From Mycolicibacterium anyangense (GTDB lineage: Bacteria; Actinomycetota; Actinomycetes; Mycobacteriales; Mycobacteriaceae): a stretch of 64,000 nt of DNA. Of the stretch, positions 1 through 8,927 are shown one piece after another (the first letter of the stretch is position 1; each line of letters opens with the position of its first letter). The notes below the pieces were generated by a model. The model was not told the origin of the DNA. It made no database searches and saw only the letters and a program-made list of their open reading frames with translations. The stretch is taken from the NCBI RefSeq assembly GCF_010731855.1, contig NZ_AP022620.1, positions 1,612,001-1,676,000 of the forward strand, given 5' to 3'. The translations under genes and the position numbers were made by a program.

Positions 1-1440
1 GTCGATCACCAGCGTGGCACGCTCGTCGGCGCGGTAGGGCGCCCAGTGCGGTTCGCCGGGCAGGCCCGCCGGTTCGGCGGTCGCGGCGAAGCTGGCCCAG
101 CGGGCCCGCATCCGCGCCGACAACGCCTCCCCCGTCTTGAGTCCGCCCAGTTTGAAGGTGACGTCGCGCGAGCCGGACACCAGGTTGCCCCATACGTAGA
201 TCAGCTCGGTGGCGTGCGCGGCACCCAACCGGATCAACTTGAAAATCGGTGTCGCCCAATCGAACCGGTACAGGTAGACCGGAGCCACCGTGCTGTGCCC
301 CTCGGCGAACCAGACGGTAGGCATCCGGAACCCGACGTCGCTGGCCATTCCCAGGCTGCGGGTGCGGGCCCGTCGGCCCCGGTAGACCGAGCCGATCTGT
401 TCATAGGTCGGCAGTTGCAGGCTCGGCTGGTCGTCGGCGATCTCCTCGAACATGGTGCGAATTGTCTTGGGGGCGATCGGCATCAGGGGCGAGCGCATGA
501 ACCGGAACAGGGCGGCTTCGTCCTTGTTCGTGCCGATCAGCAGGGGCACCGGATGGGTCCGCCCGGCCCGGGCCAGTGTCACCGGATAGTCCGGAACCAG
601 GTCGCCGTCGACGGTGGGAGCGAACGCCAGCCGGCCCGGGGTGGCGGTGGGGACATGGTCGAAGACCTGTGCGGAGGCGTCGACCAGGGCCTGCACCGGT
701 GCGGCATGGGCCTCCTGCGCGGTCATGCCCAGCCGGTCGAGCACCAGTTGGGCGACCGCGCGGGCGCGGCTGCTGTCGTACACCGACGTGGCCGGCGAGC
801 TCTGCGCGATCGCCCGGGAGAACAGTCCCGCGGCCTCGGGCACCGCGAGCAGGGTCGTGACGATGCCCGCACCCGCCGACTCGCCGAACAGGGTCACCCG
901 ATCGGGGTCTCCCCCGAATCCGGCGATGTTGTCGCGCACCCAGCGCAATGCGGCCAGCACATCCCGCAACGCGACGTTGCTGTCGAAACGCGGGTCGAAC
1001 GAGGAGAAGTCGACGAATCCTAGAACGCCGAGGCGATAGTTGATCGTGACCACCACCACGTCCGAACCCGCGGCCAGGGTGGCGCCGTCATAGAGCGGTT
1101 GGCTGCCGGAGCCGAAGATATAGGCCCCGCCGTGTACCCACACCATCACCGGTTTGGGTCCGCCCGAAGAGTCCGACGGCGCCCAGACGTTGAGGAACAG
1201 GCAGTCTTCGTCGGCCCGAGTGCCCAGTCCCATCGGGATCGGGCTGCGCGGCTGCGGGCTGACCGGCCCGAATGCGGTTGCATCCGCGACCTCGGTCCAG
1301 GGCTCTGGCGGCTGCGGCGCCCGCCAGCGCAGGTCACCGACAGGCGCGGCGGCGTACCGCAGACCCTTCCAGATCCGCACCCGGCCGTCGTCGCTTCCTC
1401 GGACCGGCCCGTAGCCGGTCTGCACCACTTCGGTAGTCAT
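1..1440 (-). CDS. Type B carboxylesterase (3' end outside window)
   Basis: Alpha/beta-hydrolase esterase of the carboxylesterase B / p-nitrobenzyl esterase family, which hydrolyses ester bonds of varied substrates. The frame is open for 480 codons from an ATG at 1438-1440 and runs off the left edge, so the C-terminus is missing. The nucleophile elbow G-E-S-A-G lies around residue 188, preceded by the family's V-W-V-H-G-G oxyanion segment near residue 97. A G-T-N-K-D-E block and a later G-A-A-H-A-T-E-L block carry the expected Glu/His partners. A GAGGAG ribosome-binding site sits 4 to 5 bases before the ATG, just downstream of three tandem 8-bp repeats. The natural substrate cannot be read from sequence. 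Confidence 0.9.
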   Translation of the reverse strand, partial: MTTEVVQTGYGPVRGSDDGRVRIWKGLRYAAAPVGDLRWRAPQPPEPWTEVADATAFGPVSPQPRSPIPMGLGTRADEDCLFLNVWAPSDSSGGPKPVMVWVHGGAYIFGSGSQPLYDGATLAAGSDVVVVTINYRLGVLGFVDFSSFDPRFDSNVALRDVLAALRWVRDNIAGFGGDPDRVTLFGESAGAGIVTTLLAVPEAAGLFSRAIAQSSPATSVYDSSRARAVAQLVLDRLGMTAQEAHAAPVQALVDASAQVFDHVPTATPGRLAFAPTVDGDLVPDYPVTLARAGRTHPVPLLIGTNKDEAALFRFMRSPLMPIAPKTIRTMFEEIADDQPSLQLPTYEQIGSVYRGRRARTRSLGMASDVGFRMPTVWFAEGHSTVAPVYLYRFDWATPIFKLIRLGAAHATELIYVWGNLVSGSRDVTFKLGGLKTGEALSARMRARWASFAATAEPAGLPGEPHWAPYRADERATLVID

Positions 1441-1447
1441 CGCTCTC

Positions 1448-1471
1448 CTCACCACCTCACCACCTCACCAC
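1448..1471. repeat. Three perfect tandem 8-bp repeats (CTCACCAC)
   Basis: CTCACCAC occurs three times head to tail with no mismatch. On the minus strand it reads GTGGTGAG three times and ends right before the Shine-Dalgarno sequence of the carboxylesterase. It may be a chance simple repeat or a slippage-prone leader. Confidence 0.9.
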
Positions 1472-1622
1472 GTTACCGACGAGTAATAGCGGTGGTCGCT
1501 GTGTGCGACGTTGGGCTGCTCACACGACGGCTATCCTGGCCGGGCTGCTCACTCCCGGACCGCCGCCGGGCGTTGGCACCGGCGACTCGGCGCGGAGCAG
1601 CGAGCAGACGGAGGTGCCGCGG

Positions 1623-1961
1623 GTGCGCAAGTGGGTTCTGCTGCTGGGCGCCATCAGCATCGAGGTCACCGCGACCCTCTCGCTGCGCGCGTCGGTGGAC
1701 CAGAAGGCCTGGCTGCTGGTCGTGGTGGTGGGCTACCTCGCCTCGTTCGTCCTGCTCGCCATGGTGTTGCGGGCCGGTATGCCGGTCGGCGTGGCCTACG
1801 GGATCTGGGGCGCGCTGGGCACCGCCATCACCGCGGTGACGGCCACGGTCATCTTCGGCGACCCGTTCACCACGCCGATCATCGCGGGTATCGCACTGAT
1901 CATCGGCGGGGTGCTGATGGTCGAACTGGGATCGCGGCACACCGACGGCGGCACCGGATGA
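1623..1961 (+). CDS. SMR-family multidrug/cation exporter subunit 1
   Basis: Small multidrug resistance protein of 112 residues with four predicted membrane helices; SMR proteins are proton-coupled dimers in the cytoplasmic membrane. The essential membrane Glu of helix 1 is present in I-S-I-E-V-T-A-T-L-S. The family block G-M-P-V-G-V-A-Y-G-I-W is also present. I chose the GTG at 1623 because GGAGG lies 8 bases upstream and the N-terminus then matches the usual SMR start; a GTG at 1614 and longer versions are possible. The stop overlaps the next SMR start as ATGA, so the two are probably translated together and may work as a heteromeric pair, as YkkCD or EbrAB do. The substrate is unknown. Confidence 0.88.
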   Translation: MRKWVLLLGAISIEVTATLSLRASVDQKAWLLVVVVGYLASFVLLAMVLRAGMPVGVAYGIWGALGTAITAVTATVIFGDPFTTPIIAGIALIIGGVLMVELGSRHTDGGTG

Positions 1962-2284
1962 TGTGGCTGACGCTGGCCGGGGCGATTCTGGTCGAGGTGT
2001 TCGCCACATTGTCACTGCGCGCGTCCCAAGGCTTTCGCAACAAGAAATGGATCGTCCCCGTAGTCGTCGGCTACGTGGTGGCGTTCACCCTCCTGGGGGT
2101 GACCCTGGCGCAGGGTATGCCGGTCGGGATTGCCTACGGCGTGTGGTCGGCCGCCGGGGTGGCGTTGGTGGCGGTGATCGCCCGCGCGGTGTTCGCCGAG
2201 CCACTGACGCCGGTGATGCTGGGCGGCATTGTGCTGATCATCGCCGGTGTGCTCACGATCGAGCTGAGCGGGTCGGTGGGCTGA
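1958..2284 (+). CDS. SMR-family multidrug/cation exporter subunit 2
   Basis: Second SMR protein, 108 residues, four membrane helices. The conserved Glu is in I-L-V-E-V-F-A-T-L-S and the G-M-P-V-G-I-A-Y-G-V-W block matches its upstream partner. Its size and layout are close to mycobacterial Mmr (about 107 residues). The start overlaps the previous stop by four bases (ATGA), which indicates translational coupling. The last 32 bases overlap the 3' end of the convergent MFS gene. The pair arrangement suggests a heterodimer, but each subunit could also dimerise with itself. Confidence 0.9.
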   Translation: MMWLTLAGAILVEVFATLSLRASQGFRNKKWIVPVVVGYVVAFTLLGVTLAQGMPVGIAYGVWSAAGVALVAVIARAVFAEPLTPVMLGGIVLIIAGVLTIELSGSVG

Positions 2285-3443
2285 GCACCCGGGCCAGCAG
2301 AACCGCCGCGACCCCGGCCACCGGCACGATCACCAGGCCTGCCCGCAGCCCCGCCGCGTCGGCGATCGACCCCACCACGACCGGCGCGGTCAAAAAGCCC
2401 ACCCGCATCAGCCAGCTGAGCACCGTCACCCCGGTGCCCGCCCGCAGGCCGGGCACTTCGTCGGCAGCATGGAACGCCGCGGGAATCATGGTGGCCGAAC
2501 CGAATCCGGCAGCGGCGAACCCGGCGAGCGTTCCGGGCACTGTCGGGACGGCCAGCGCCGCGCCCATGCCGACGGCGATCAGCGTGCCGCCGCACCGGAC
2601 GACGGCGCGCTGCCCGAACCGGTCCACCATCCGGTCGCCCAGCAGACGGCCGACGAACTGGAAGCCGACGACGGCCACGAACCCCAGCGCGGCCAGTGCC
2701 GCGGGAGCGCCCAGCCAGTCCCGCAGATACAGCGACGCCCACGAGTTTCCGGCGTCCTCGATCACCGAACCGGCGATCGCGATGCCGACCAGCGCCGCCA
2801 GCACCAGATACAGCGACCGCCGCGAGCCCGCAGCGGCGGAGTGTTCACCGGATTCAGCGGGGGCGTGGTCGTGGCCCGGCAGCAGGAATCGATAGCCGAT
2901 CAGACACGTCGCACTGAACAGCACGCCGGACACCGACAGCTGTACGGCGCGAGGAATGCCCAGATAGATCGACCCGGCACCCATCAATCCGCCCAGCACC
3001 GCGCCCATCGACCACACGGCGTGCAGCGAGTTGATGATGAACCGCCCATAGTTGCGCTGCACCCGCAACCCGTGCACGTTCTGCGCCACGTCGACCACCG
3101 CGTCGGCCGCGCCCGCACAGAACAGCGCCGCGGCCAGCGTCACAGCCGAGGGCGCCAGCCCGGCGGCCAACACGAACACCCCGAGTAGCACGCTGCCCGC
3201 CACCGCGACCGCCGACGAGCGGAACCGGCGGATGAGCATCGGGGCCCACGGTCCGCTGAGCAGTGCGCCGGCCGAGAACGCCGCGACGGCAATGCCGAAG
3301 GCGGTGTTGCTCAGGCCGAGGTCGGACTTGATCTCCGGATAGCGCGGCAGCAGGTTGGCGAAGAACGCTCCGTTGGTTCCGAACAGCGCGGCGACAGCCA
3401 ACCGCGCACGCCGATCGCGGATGTCCGGTCGCTGGCTGCCCAC
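2253..3443 (-). CDS. MFS transporter
   Basis: Major facilitator superfamily transporter of about 396 residues with roughly twelve hydrophobic segments. The N-terminal part (L-F-G-T-N-G-A-F-F-A-N-L-L-P-R-Y-P-E-I) and the G-D-R-M-V-D-R-F-G loop between helices resemble actinobacterial MFS exporters of the YbjJ/fucose-permease-like type. No substrate can be assigned. I placed the start at the GTG 3441-3443, which keeps the first helix intact and leaves a 68-base divergent spacer to malQ. The frame is open upstream to 3689, but that extension is Arg/Pro-rich and antisense to malQ. The 3' end overlaps the convergent SMR gene by 32 bases. Confidence 0.85.
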   Translation of the reverse strand: MGSQRPDIRDRRARLAVAALFGTNGAFFANLLPRYPEIKSDLGLSNTAFGIAVAAFSAGALLSGPWAPMLIRRFRSSAVAVAGSVLLGVFVLAAGLAPSAVTLAAALFCAGAADAVVDVAQNVHGLRVQRNYGRFIINSLHAVWSMGAVLGGLMGAGSIYLGIPRAVQLSVSGVLFSATCLIGYRFLLPGHDHAPAESGEHSAAAGSRRSLYLVLAALVGIAIAGSVIEDAGNSWASLYLRDWLGAPAALAALGFVAVVGFQFVGRLLGDRMVDRFGQRAVVRCGGTLIAVGMGAALAVPTVPGTLAGFAAAGFGSATMIPAAFHAADEVPGLRAGTGVTVLSWLMRVGFLTAPVVVGSIADAAGLRAGLVIVPVAGVAAVLLARVLSPPTRSARS

Positions 3444-3511
3444 GTGGCGCGACGGTACCGCAGGCGCGGGCGATCCGCCGTACTGCGCATGATCGCCGGC
3501 GACCGAGCAAG

Positions 3512-5659
3512 ATGACAGCCATGACACAGCTGGATGCGTCGCTGTCCGAACTCGCCCGCCGGTTCGGCGTGGCCACCGACTATCACGACTGGACCGGCCG
3601 CTACGTCCCCGTCGAGCGGGCCACCCTGGTCGCCGTGCTGGCCGCTCTCGGCGTCGATGCGACGACCGAAGAGAGCTGTGCTGCAGCACTTTCCGAGCAT
3701 GATCGGCAGTATTGGTCGCGCGATCTTCCGCCGACGATCGTGGGCCGGGCCGACGCCGAGACGTCGTTCTGGGTGCACGTCAGCCACGGCGAGCCCGCCC
3801 ATGTCTGGGTGCGCCTGGAGGACGGGACCGTGCGGTCCGGGGTACGCCAGGCCGACAACTTCACCCCGCCGTTCGACCTGGATGGACGGCTGGTCGGCGA
3901 GGCGACGTTCGTGTTGCCACCCGATCTGCCGCTGGGCTACCACAGCGTGCACCTGAGTTCGGGCGGCCGCGAGACCAGCACTGCGCTCATCATCACCCCG
4001 GCATGGCTGGGGCTGCCGCCGCGGCTCGGGTCGCGGCGCACCTGGGGCCTGGCCACCCAGCTCTACAGCGTGCGGTCGAAGAACTCCTGGGGCATCGGTG
4101 ATCTGGCCGACCTCACCGACCTCGCGGTGTGGGCAGGTGCCCGCCACGGCGCCGGGTACGTCCTGGTCAACCCGCTGCACGCCGCCGCACCCACGGCGCC
4201 GATGGAGCCTTCGCCGTATCTGCCGACCTCGCGTCGGTTCGCCAACCCGCTGTATCTGCGGGTCGAGAACATTCCCGAATTCGCCTACCTGCCCGGCCGC
4301 AAGCGGGTGTGGAAACTGCGCGCGGGTATCCAGTCCCGGGCCGCCAAGCTCGACGGCATCGACCGCGACGCGATCTGGACCGCCAAACGCGCCGCCCTCA
4401 AGCTGGTCTACCGGGTCCCGCGGTCGGCCGGCCGCGAGCTCGCGTTCCAGGCGTACCGGCAACGCGAAGGCCAGGCGCTGGACGACTTCGCCACCTGGTG
4501 TGCGCTGGCCGAGAAGTACGGCGGCAGCTGGCATGACTGGCCGGCCGGTCTGCAACATCCGGGTAGCCCCGAGGTCGCCGAGTTCGTCGAACGGCATGGG
4601 CGCGCTGTCGATTTCCACCGCTGGCTGCAGTGGCAACTCGACGACCAACTCGCCGGCGCGCAATCCCAGGCGGTGCGTACCGGGATGCCGCTGGGCATCA
4701 TGCACGACCTGGCCGTGGGCGTGCACCCGGACGGGGCCGACGCCTGGTCGCTGCAGGACGTCCTGGCGCTCGGCGCGACCGCCGGTGCCCCGCCCGACGA
4801 GTTCAACCAGCTGGGCCAGAACTGGTCGCAGCCACCGTGGCGACCGGACCGGCTCGAAGAGCTTGGCTACCAACCCTTCCGGGCTCTGATCGCGGCGATC
4901 CTACGGCACGCCGGCGGAGTCCGGATCGATCACATCATCGGACTGTTCCGGCTGTGGTGGATCCCCGACGGCGCAGCCCCCACCCAGGGCACCTATGTGC
5001 GGTACAACCACGACGCGATGATCGGCATCGTGGCGCTGGAGGCCCACCGGGCCGGGGCGGTGGTCGTCGGTGAGGATCTGGGCACGGTCGAACCCTGGGT
5101 GCGCGACTACCTGCGCGCGCGCGGCATCCTGGGCACCTCGATCCTGTGGTTCGAATTGGACCGCGACGGTGGTGGCGGCCCGCTGCAGGCCGAACGCTGG
5201 CGCGAGTTGTGCCTGTCCTCGGTCACCACCCATGACCTGCCTCCGACTGCGGGTTACCTTGCCGGAGAACACGTCCGGCTCCGCCACGAACTGGGGTTGC
5301 TCACCAGGCCCGCCGAGGAGGAGCTGGCCGACGATCGCGCGGAGCAGGCCGGCTGGCTGGCCGAATTGCGCCGGGTCGGTCTGCTCGGCGCCGACGCCGA
5401 CGAGGAGAACGTCATCACCGGCCTGTACCGCTACCTCGGCCGCACACCCTCACGGCTGCTGGCGTTGGCACTCACCGACGCCGTCGGGGACAAGCGCACC
5501 CAGAATCAGCCAGGAACCACCAACGAGTATCCGAACTGGCGGGTGCCGCTCACCGATTCGCACGGCACTACCCTGCTGCTCGAGGACGTGCTGACCGATC
5601 CGCGGGCCGCGGCACTGGCCGACGCCCTGCGGCAGTCGATCGAGCCGCTGCCCGACTAG
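3512..5659 (+). CDS. malQ: 4-alpha-glucanotransferase (amylomaltase, GH77)
   Basis: Cytoplasmic GH77 enzyme of 715 residues that moves alpha-1,4-glucan segments between acceptors, in maltodextrin/glycogen and trehalose-linked metabolism. Catalytic signposts are the nucleophile Asp in R-I-D-H (about residue 473), the acid/base Glu in V-G-E-D-L-G (about 521) and the third Asp in T-T-H-D-L-P (about 574). Length and N-terminus resemble mycobacterial MalQ (about 724 residues). A second ATG at 3521 gives M-T-Q-L, which fits the homologue N-terminus as well or better; neither start has a strong ribosome-binding site. It is transcribed divergently from the MFS gene and followed after 9 bases by a NUDIX gene. 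Confidence 0.95.
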   Translation: MTAMTQLDASLSELARRFGVATDYHDWTGRYVPVERATLVAVLAALGVDATTEESCAAALSEHDRQYWSRDLPPTIVGRADAETSFWVHVSHGEPAHVWVRLEDGTVRSGVRQADNFTPPFDLDGRLVGEATFVLPPDLPLGYHSVHLSSGGRETSTALIITPAWLGLPPRLGSRRTWGLATQLYSVRSKNSWGIGDLADLTDLAVWAGARHGAGYVLVNPLHAAAPTAPMEPSPYLPTSRRFANPLYLRVENIPEFAYLPGRKRVWKLRAGIQSRAAKLDGIDRDAIWTAKRAALKLVYRVPRSAGRELAFQAYRQREGQALDDFATWCALAEKYGGSWHDWPAGLQHPGSPEVAEFVERHGRAVDFHRWLQWQLDDQLAGAQSQAVRTGMPLGIMHDLAVGVHPDGADAWSLQDVLALGATAGAPPDEFNQLGQNWSQPPWRPDRLEELGYQPFRALIAAILRHAGGVRIDHIIGLFRLWWIPDGAAPTQGTYVRYNHDAMIGIVALEAHRAGAVVVGEDLGTVEPWVRDYLRARGILGTSILWFELDRDGGGGPLQAERWRELCLSSVTTHDLPPTAGYLAGEHVRLRHELGLLTRPAEEELADDRAEQAGWLAELRRVGLLGADADEENVITGLYRYLGRTPSRLLALALTDAVGDKRTQNQPGTTNEYPNWRVPLTDSHGTTLLLEDVLTDPRAAALADALRQSIEPLPD

Positions 5660-5668
5660 GCTGCCCGG

Positions 5669-6169
5669 GTGCCGAAGTTCAGTGCCGGGGTGCTGTTGTA
5701 CCGGGTCTGCGGCGACGTCGTCGAGGTCCTCGTCGGCCATCCCGGCGGCCCGTTCTGGGCCCGCAAGGACGACGGTGCCTGGACAATCCCCAAGGGTGAG
5801 TACGAGCCGGACGAGGATCCCTGGGTGGCCGCGCGCCGCGAATTCGCCGAAGAACTGGGGATGGCACTGCCCGCGGGCGAACCGATGTCGTTCGACCCGG
5901 TCAAGCAGCCCAGCGGCAAGGTGCTCACGGTGTTCGCCGTGGGCGCCGACCTGGACATCGCGGCGGCCCGCAGCAACACCTTCACCCTGGAGTGGCCCCG
6001 CGGCTCGGGACGCCTGCAGGAGTTCCCCGAGCTCGACCGGGTCGCCTGGCTGCCGGTCGCCTCGGCCCGCCGCAAGCTGCTCAAGGGCCAGGTGGTGTTC
6101 CTGGATCGGCTGATGGTCCAGCCTCATCTGGTGGGACTGTCCGAGGGTCCGGCCGATCTGCGCGGTTAG
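5669..6169 (+). CDS. NUDIX hydrolase
   Basis: NUDIX-fold phosphohydrolase of 166 residues. The box GX5EX7REUXEEXG is complete: G-E-Y-E-P-D-E-D-P-W, then the A-R-R-E-F-A-E-E-L-G core around residues 37-58, which carries the metal-binding glutamates. The N-terminus S-A-G-V-L-L-Y-R matches the family of predicted NTP pyrophosphohydrolases annotated as related to DNA repair or nucleotide house-cleaning; the substrate is not determinable here. The start is GTG, 9 bases after malQ, so it probably shares that transcript, followed 10 bases later by the LLM oxidoreductase. Confidence 0.9.
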   Translation: MPKFSAGVLLYRVCGDVVEVLVGHPGGPFWARKDDGAWTIPKGEYEPDEDPWVAARREFAEELGMALPAGEPMSFDPVKQPSGKVLTVFAVGADLDIAAARSNTFTLEWPRGSGRLQEFPELDRVAWLPVASARRKLLKGQVVFLDRLMVQPHLVGLSEGPADLRG

Positions 6170-6179
6170 CCTCCACGGT

Positions 6180-7058
6180 GTGAAGTTCGCCGTCGTGGCG
6201 CCCGTCGGCGCCGGGGTCACCGCCGATCCGGTGTGGATCTCGGAGTTCGCCCGGCACCTGGAAGGCTGCGGTTTCGAGTCGATCGTCGTCGTCGAGCACA
6301 CCGTGCTCATGACCCGCTACGACAGCGTCTACCCATATGACCCGAGCGGCCGCGTCGAACTGGCGGCGGACTGTCCGGTGCCGGACCCGTTGGATCTGCT
6401 GGCCTTCCTGGCGGGCCAGACCACCACGCTGGGACTGGCCACCGGTGTGCTGGTGCTGCCCAACCACCATCCGGTGGTGCTGGCCAAGCGGGCCGCCACC
6501 GTCGACGCCCTGTCCGGTGGCCGGTTGCGGTTGTGCGTCGGGGTGGGCTGGCTGCGCGAGGAGGTTCAGGCCTGCGGTGTCGACTTCGACAGCCGGGGCC
6601 GCCGTGCCGACGAGCAGATCGAAGTACTGCGCGCGCTGTGGGCCGACAACCCGGACGGGGTCAGCCACCATGGCGAATTCTTCGATTTCGACGCGGCGAC
6701 ATGCTATCCGAAACCTGCTGCCGGCCAAAGCGTTCCGATCCACATCGGTGGCCACAGCCGGGCTGCGGCGCGCCGGGCCGGCCGGCTCGGAGACGGTGTG
6801 CAGCCCCTGGGGGTGACTGGCGACAAGCTCGCCACACTGGTCGGCGACATGCGGTCAGCGGCGCGGGACGCCGGCCGCAACCCCGACGATCTCGAACTGT
6901 CCCTGGGGCATCTGGTGACCAAGGTCGACCTCGAGAGGGCGGGGCGGCTGGCCGAGGCCGGCGCCGATCGGTTGGTGCTGGCGATGCCACCCGGCAGCGA
7001 CCTGGCCGAAGCCAAGGATCAGGTCTCGGCCTGTGCGCAGCGGCTGGGTCTGAGGTGA
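6180..7058 (+). CDS. LLM-class (probably F420-dependent) oxidoreductase
   Basis: Luciferase-like monooxygenase-fold protein of 292 residues. In mycobacteria most proteins of this type use reduced F420 rather than FMN. The barrel shows typical blocks: the V-V-V-E-H-T segment near residue 40, T-L-G-L-A-T-G-V-L-V-L-P near 85, K-R-A-A-T-V-D-A-L-S-G-G-R and G-V-G-W-L-R-E-E near 120. The C-terminus ends in a D-R-L-V-L-A strand. The start is GTG. The stop overlaps the next gene as GTGA, so the two are coupled. The substrate is unknown. Confidence 0.88.
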   Translation: MKFAVVAPVGAGVTADPVWISEFARHLEGCGFESIVVVEHTVLMTRYDSVYPYDPSGRVELAADCPVPDPLDLLAFLAGQTTTLGLATGVLVLPNHHPVVLAKRAATVDALSGGRLRLCVGVGWLREEVQACGVDFDSRGRRADEQIEVLRALWADNPDGVSHHGEFFDFDAATCYPKPAAGQSVPIHIGGHSRAAARRAGRLGDGVQPLGVTGDKLATLVGDMRSAARDAGRNPDDLELSLGHLVTKVDLERAGRLAEAGADRLVLAMPPGSDLAEAKDQVSACAQRLGLR

Positions 7059-7510
7059 GCCTGGCGGTGGCCGACCGGCTGGCCCTGTCGGATCTGGTCC
7101 ACCGGTATGCGGCCGGTATCGATGACGCCGCGGTCGAGGTGGTCGCCCAATTGTTCACGGCGGCCGCCGAATTGGTGCTCCCCAACCCACCCGAGGTGCT
7201 GACGCCGGTGCAGTCACACCGCGGCACCGACGGCATTCGCCGCGCACTGCAGTCGGTAACCCAAGTGGGGCGCACCCACCACAGTCTGGATTCCGAGGTC
7301 TACGACGCCACAGCGATCTCCGGCACCGCCCGCGGGCGGGTGGCTGCGACGGCACACCATTGGAACCGGCGCGAGGACACCATCACCGACCTGGTCTGGT
7401 ACCTGCGCTACGACGACGACTACGTTCGCACGTCCGCCGGGTGGCTACTGGCGCGGCGCCGGTTGACCATCGACGCAATCGAGACCCACCCGGCGCGACG
7501 GCTGCGCTGA
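7055..7510 (+). CDS. SnoaL-like (NTF2-fold) protein
   Basis: Protein of 151 residues with the cone-shaped NTF2/SnoaL fold pattern: an N-terminal helix L-S-D-L-V-H-R-Y-A-A-G-I-D, the L-F-T-A-A-A-E-L strand, the R-G-T-D-G-I-R-R helix and a C-terminal W-L-L-A-R-R-R strand. Members are small isomerases, hydrolases or ring hydroxylase partners; catalytic residues cannot be assigned with confidence. The GTG start overlaps the LLM oxidoreductase stop (GTGA), so it may act on the same small molecule. It ends two bases before the convergent MscS gene. Confidence 0.82.
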   Translation: MSLAVADRLALSDLVHRYAAGIDDAAVEVVAQLFTAAAELVLPNPPEVLTPVQSHRGTDGIRRALQSVTQVGRTHHSLDSEVYDATAISGTARGRVAATAHHWNRREDTITDLVWYLRYDDDYVRTSAGWLLARRRLTIDAIETHPARRLR

Positions 7511-7511
7511 G

Positions 7512-8927
7512 TCAGCGCAGTGCCTCCGCCGCCTGGCCAAGCGCGTCTTTGGCGGCCTTGCGGCGCATCTCGATGGCTTCACCGATCTGGCGCGCCAATC
7601 GCGGATTGTCGTGCACCACAGCGTTCATCGCGTCGCGGTGCACCGTCACCAGGGTGGTGTCGGTCAGCGCGACCACGCCGGTCAACATCCGCTGCCGGGT
7701 CAGCGACGTCTCGCCGATGTAATCGCCAACGCCGAGGCGACCCAGGGCCAGTTCCGTTCCGTCCGGGGCGCTCACGAACAACCGCACCGATCCCGCCGTG
7801 ATGAAGCCCACCGCCTCCGGGGTGCTGTTGACCGGCTGGATCAGCTCACCTTCGGCGTAGAGCAGCCGGCGGGCGTGCCGGGCCATCACCGCCACCACGT
7901 CCGGAGCCAGGCCCAGGTTGGCGGCGATGCGCTGCAGCTGGGCGTCGACATAGGCCGCGGTGGCCTTGGGTTTCGCAGCGACGCCGTCGAGGTGCAATCC
8001 GCCACGTTGTGCGGCATACCAGGCCCGATGCAGCAGAAGGCTTTTGGTACGCGATTCGTCGGCGGGTGAAGCGACCGGCACCAGTACCTTGTACTTTCCC
8101 TCGCCCTGCGGAACCACTTTGGGCGGCACCGTCAACAGCCGGGTCGGCAGACCATTGGCCACCGACAGCAGGGCCGCTGTCACCTCACCCGGCTGGTCAC
8201 CGGCACCGAAGCTCAGCACAGCACTGGCCTGGAACGCCGCGCCCTGGACGCGGCTGAGGTTGGTGAAGGAGCCGGTGGCCAGCATCGCGTTCGGCACGAT
8301 CTGGATGCCGTTGCCGGTGTCGATGTGGACCGCTCGCCAGTTGACCTCCACCACGCGGCCTTTGGCTGCCGAGGTGTCCAGCCAGTCGCCGATGCGGAAG
8401 GGCTGTTCGAACAGCAGCAGCAGCCCGGCGATGACCGGGCCGACAGCCGTCTGGACGGCCAGACCGATGACGATCGACGTCACGCCCACGGCGGCGATCA
8501 AGCCGCCGATGTTGGCGCCCCACACCCACGACAGCAGCAGGGCGATGCCGAGGATGATCAGCACCAGCCGACCGAGGTCGATGAAGATCCCGGGCAGACG
8601 CTCGCGCCAGCTGCCGGCCCTGGCCTCGCCGAAGAGGGCGGCGTTGGCACCGGACAACAGCATCAGCATGATGAGGAAGCCGAACACGGTGGCCGCGATC
8701 TTCGACCAGGTGGCGTGGGTGTCGGCATGCTCGAGCTGCGAGATCAGCAGATAGACGGCACAGGCGGGAAGCACCCAGTTTCGCAGCAGCGCAACCGGTT
8801 TGGCGTAGGTGCTGTCGCGCCTGGTCAGGTATCCGTGCAGCTCGTTGAGCAGCAGTAGGGCCAGCGGAAGTCCGACGACGATGCTCAGCGCCGGCCAGAA
8901 CCAGGACTGCCCGGTGACGCCGCTCAT
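7512..8927 (-). CDS. MscS-type channel with C-terminal cyclic-nucleotide-binding domain
   Basis: Membrane protein of 471 residues. The N-terminal half has several hydrophobic helices and the pore/beta domain typical of MscS (I-G-D-W-L-D-T-S followed by V-V-E-V-N-W-R-A-V-H-I-D near residue 200). The C-terminal ~120 residues look like a cyclic-nucleotide-binding domain, with G-E-L-I-Q near 370 and a G-D-Y-I-G-E-T-S-L phosphate-cassette-like segment. The domain order matches M. tuberculosis Rv2434c. The ATG at 8925-8927 overlaps the upstream cyclase stop (ATGA), so the two are translationally coupled. The channel is probably gated or modulated by cNMP as well as, or instead of, membrane tension. 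Confidence 0.88.
   Translation of the reverse strand: MSGVTGQSWFWPALSIVVGLPLALLLLNELHGYLTRRDSTYAKPVALLRNWVLPACAVYLLISQLEHADTHATWSKIAATVFGFLIMLMLLSGANAALFGEARAGSWRERLPGIFIDLGRLVLIILGIALLLSWVWGANIGGLIAAVGVTSIVIGLAVQTAVGPVIAGLLLLFEQPFRIGDWLDTSAAKGRVVEVNWRAVHIDTGNGIQIVPNAMLATGSFTNLSRVQGAAFQASAVLSFGAGDQPGEVTAALLSVANGLPTRLLTVPPKVVPQGEGKYKVLVPVASPADESRTKSLLLHRAWYAAQRGGLHLDGVAAKPKATAAYVDAQLQRIAANLGLAPDVVAVMARHARRLLYAEGELIQPVNSTPEAVGFITAGSVRLFVSAPDGTELALGRLGVGDYIGETSLTRQRMLTGVVALTDTTLVTVHRDAMNAVVHDNPRLARQIGEAIEMRRKAAKDALGQAAEALR

Noticed and set aside
46..1039. Long open frames on the plus strand through the first kilobase
   Set aside because: They are Arg/Gly/Pro-rich shadows of the minus-strand carboxylesterase, whose frame has clear motifs.
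1441..1622. Guanidine (ykkC-type) riboswitch upstream of the SMR pair
   Set aside because: No conserved ykkC core or clear pairing pattern could be recognised in the leader.
3444..3689. Extended MFS N-terminus of about 80 residues
   Set aside because: It is Arg/Ser-rich, antisense to malQ and would place a non-family tail before helix 1.
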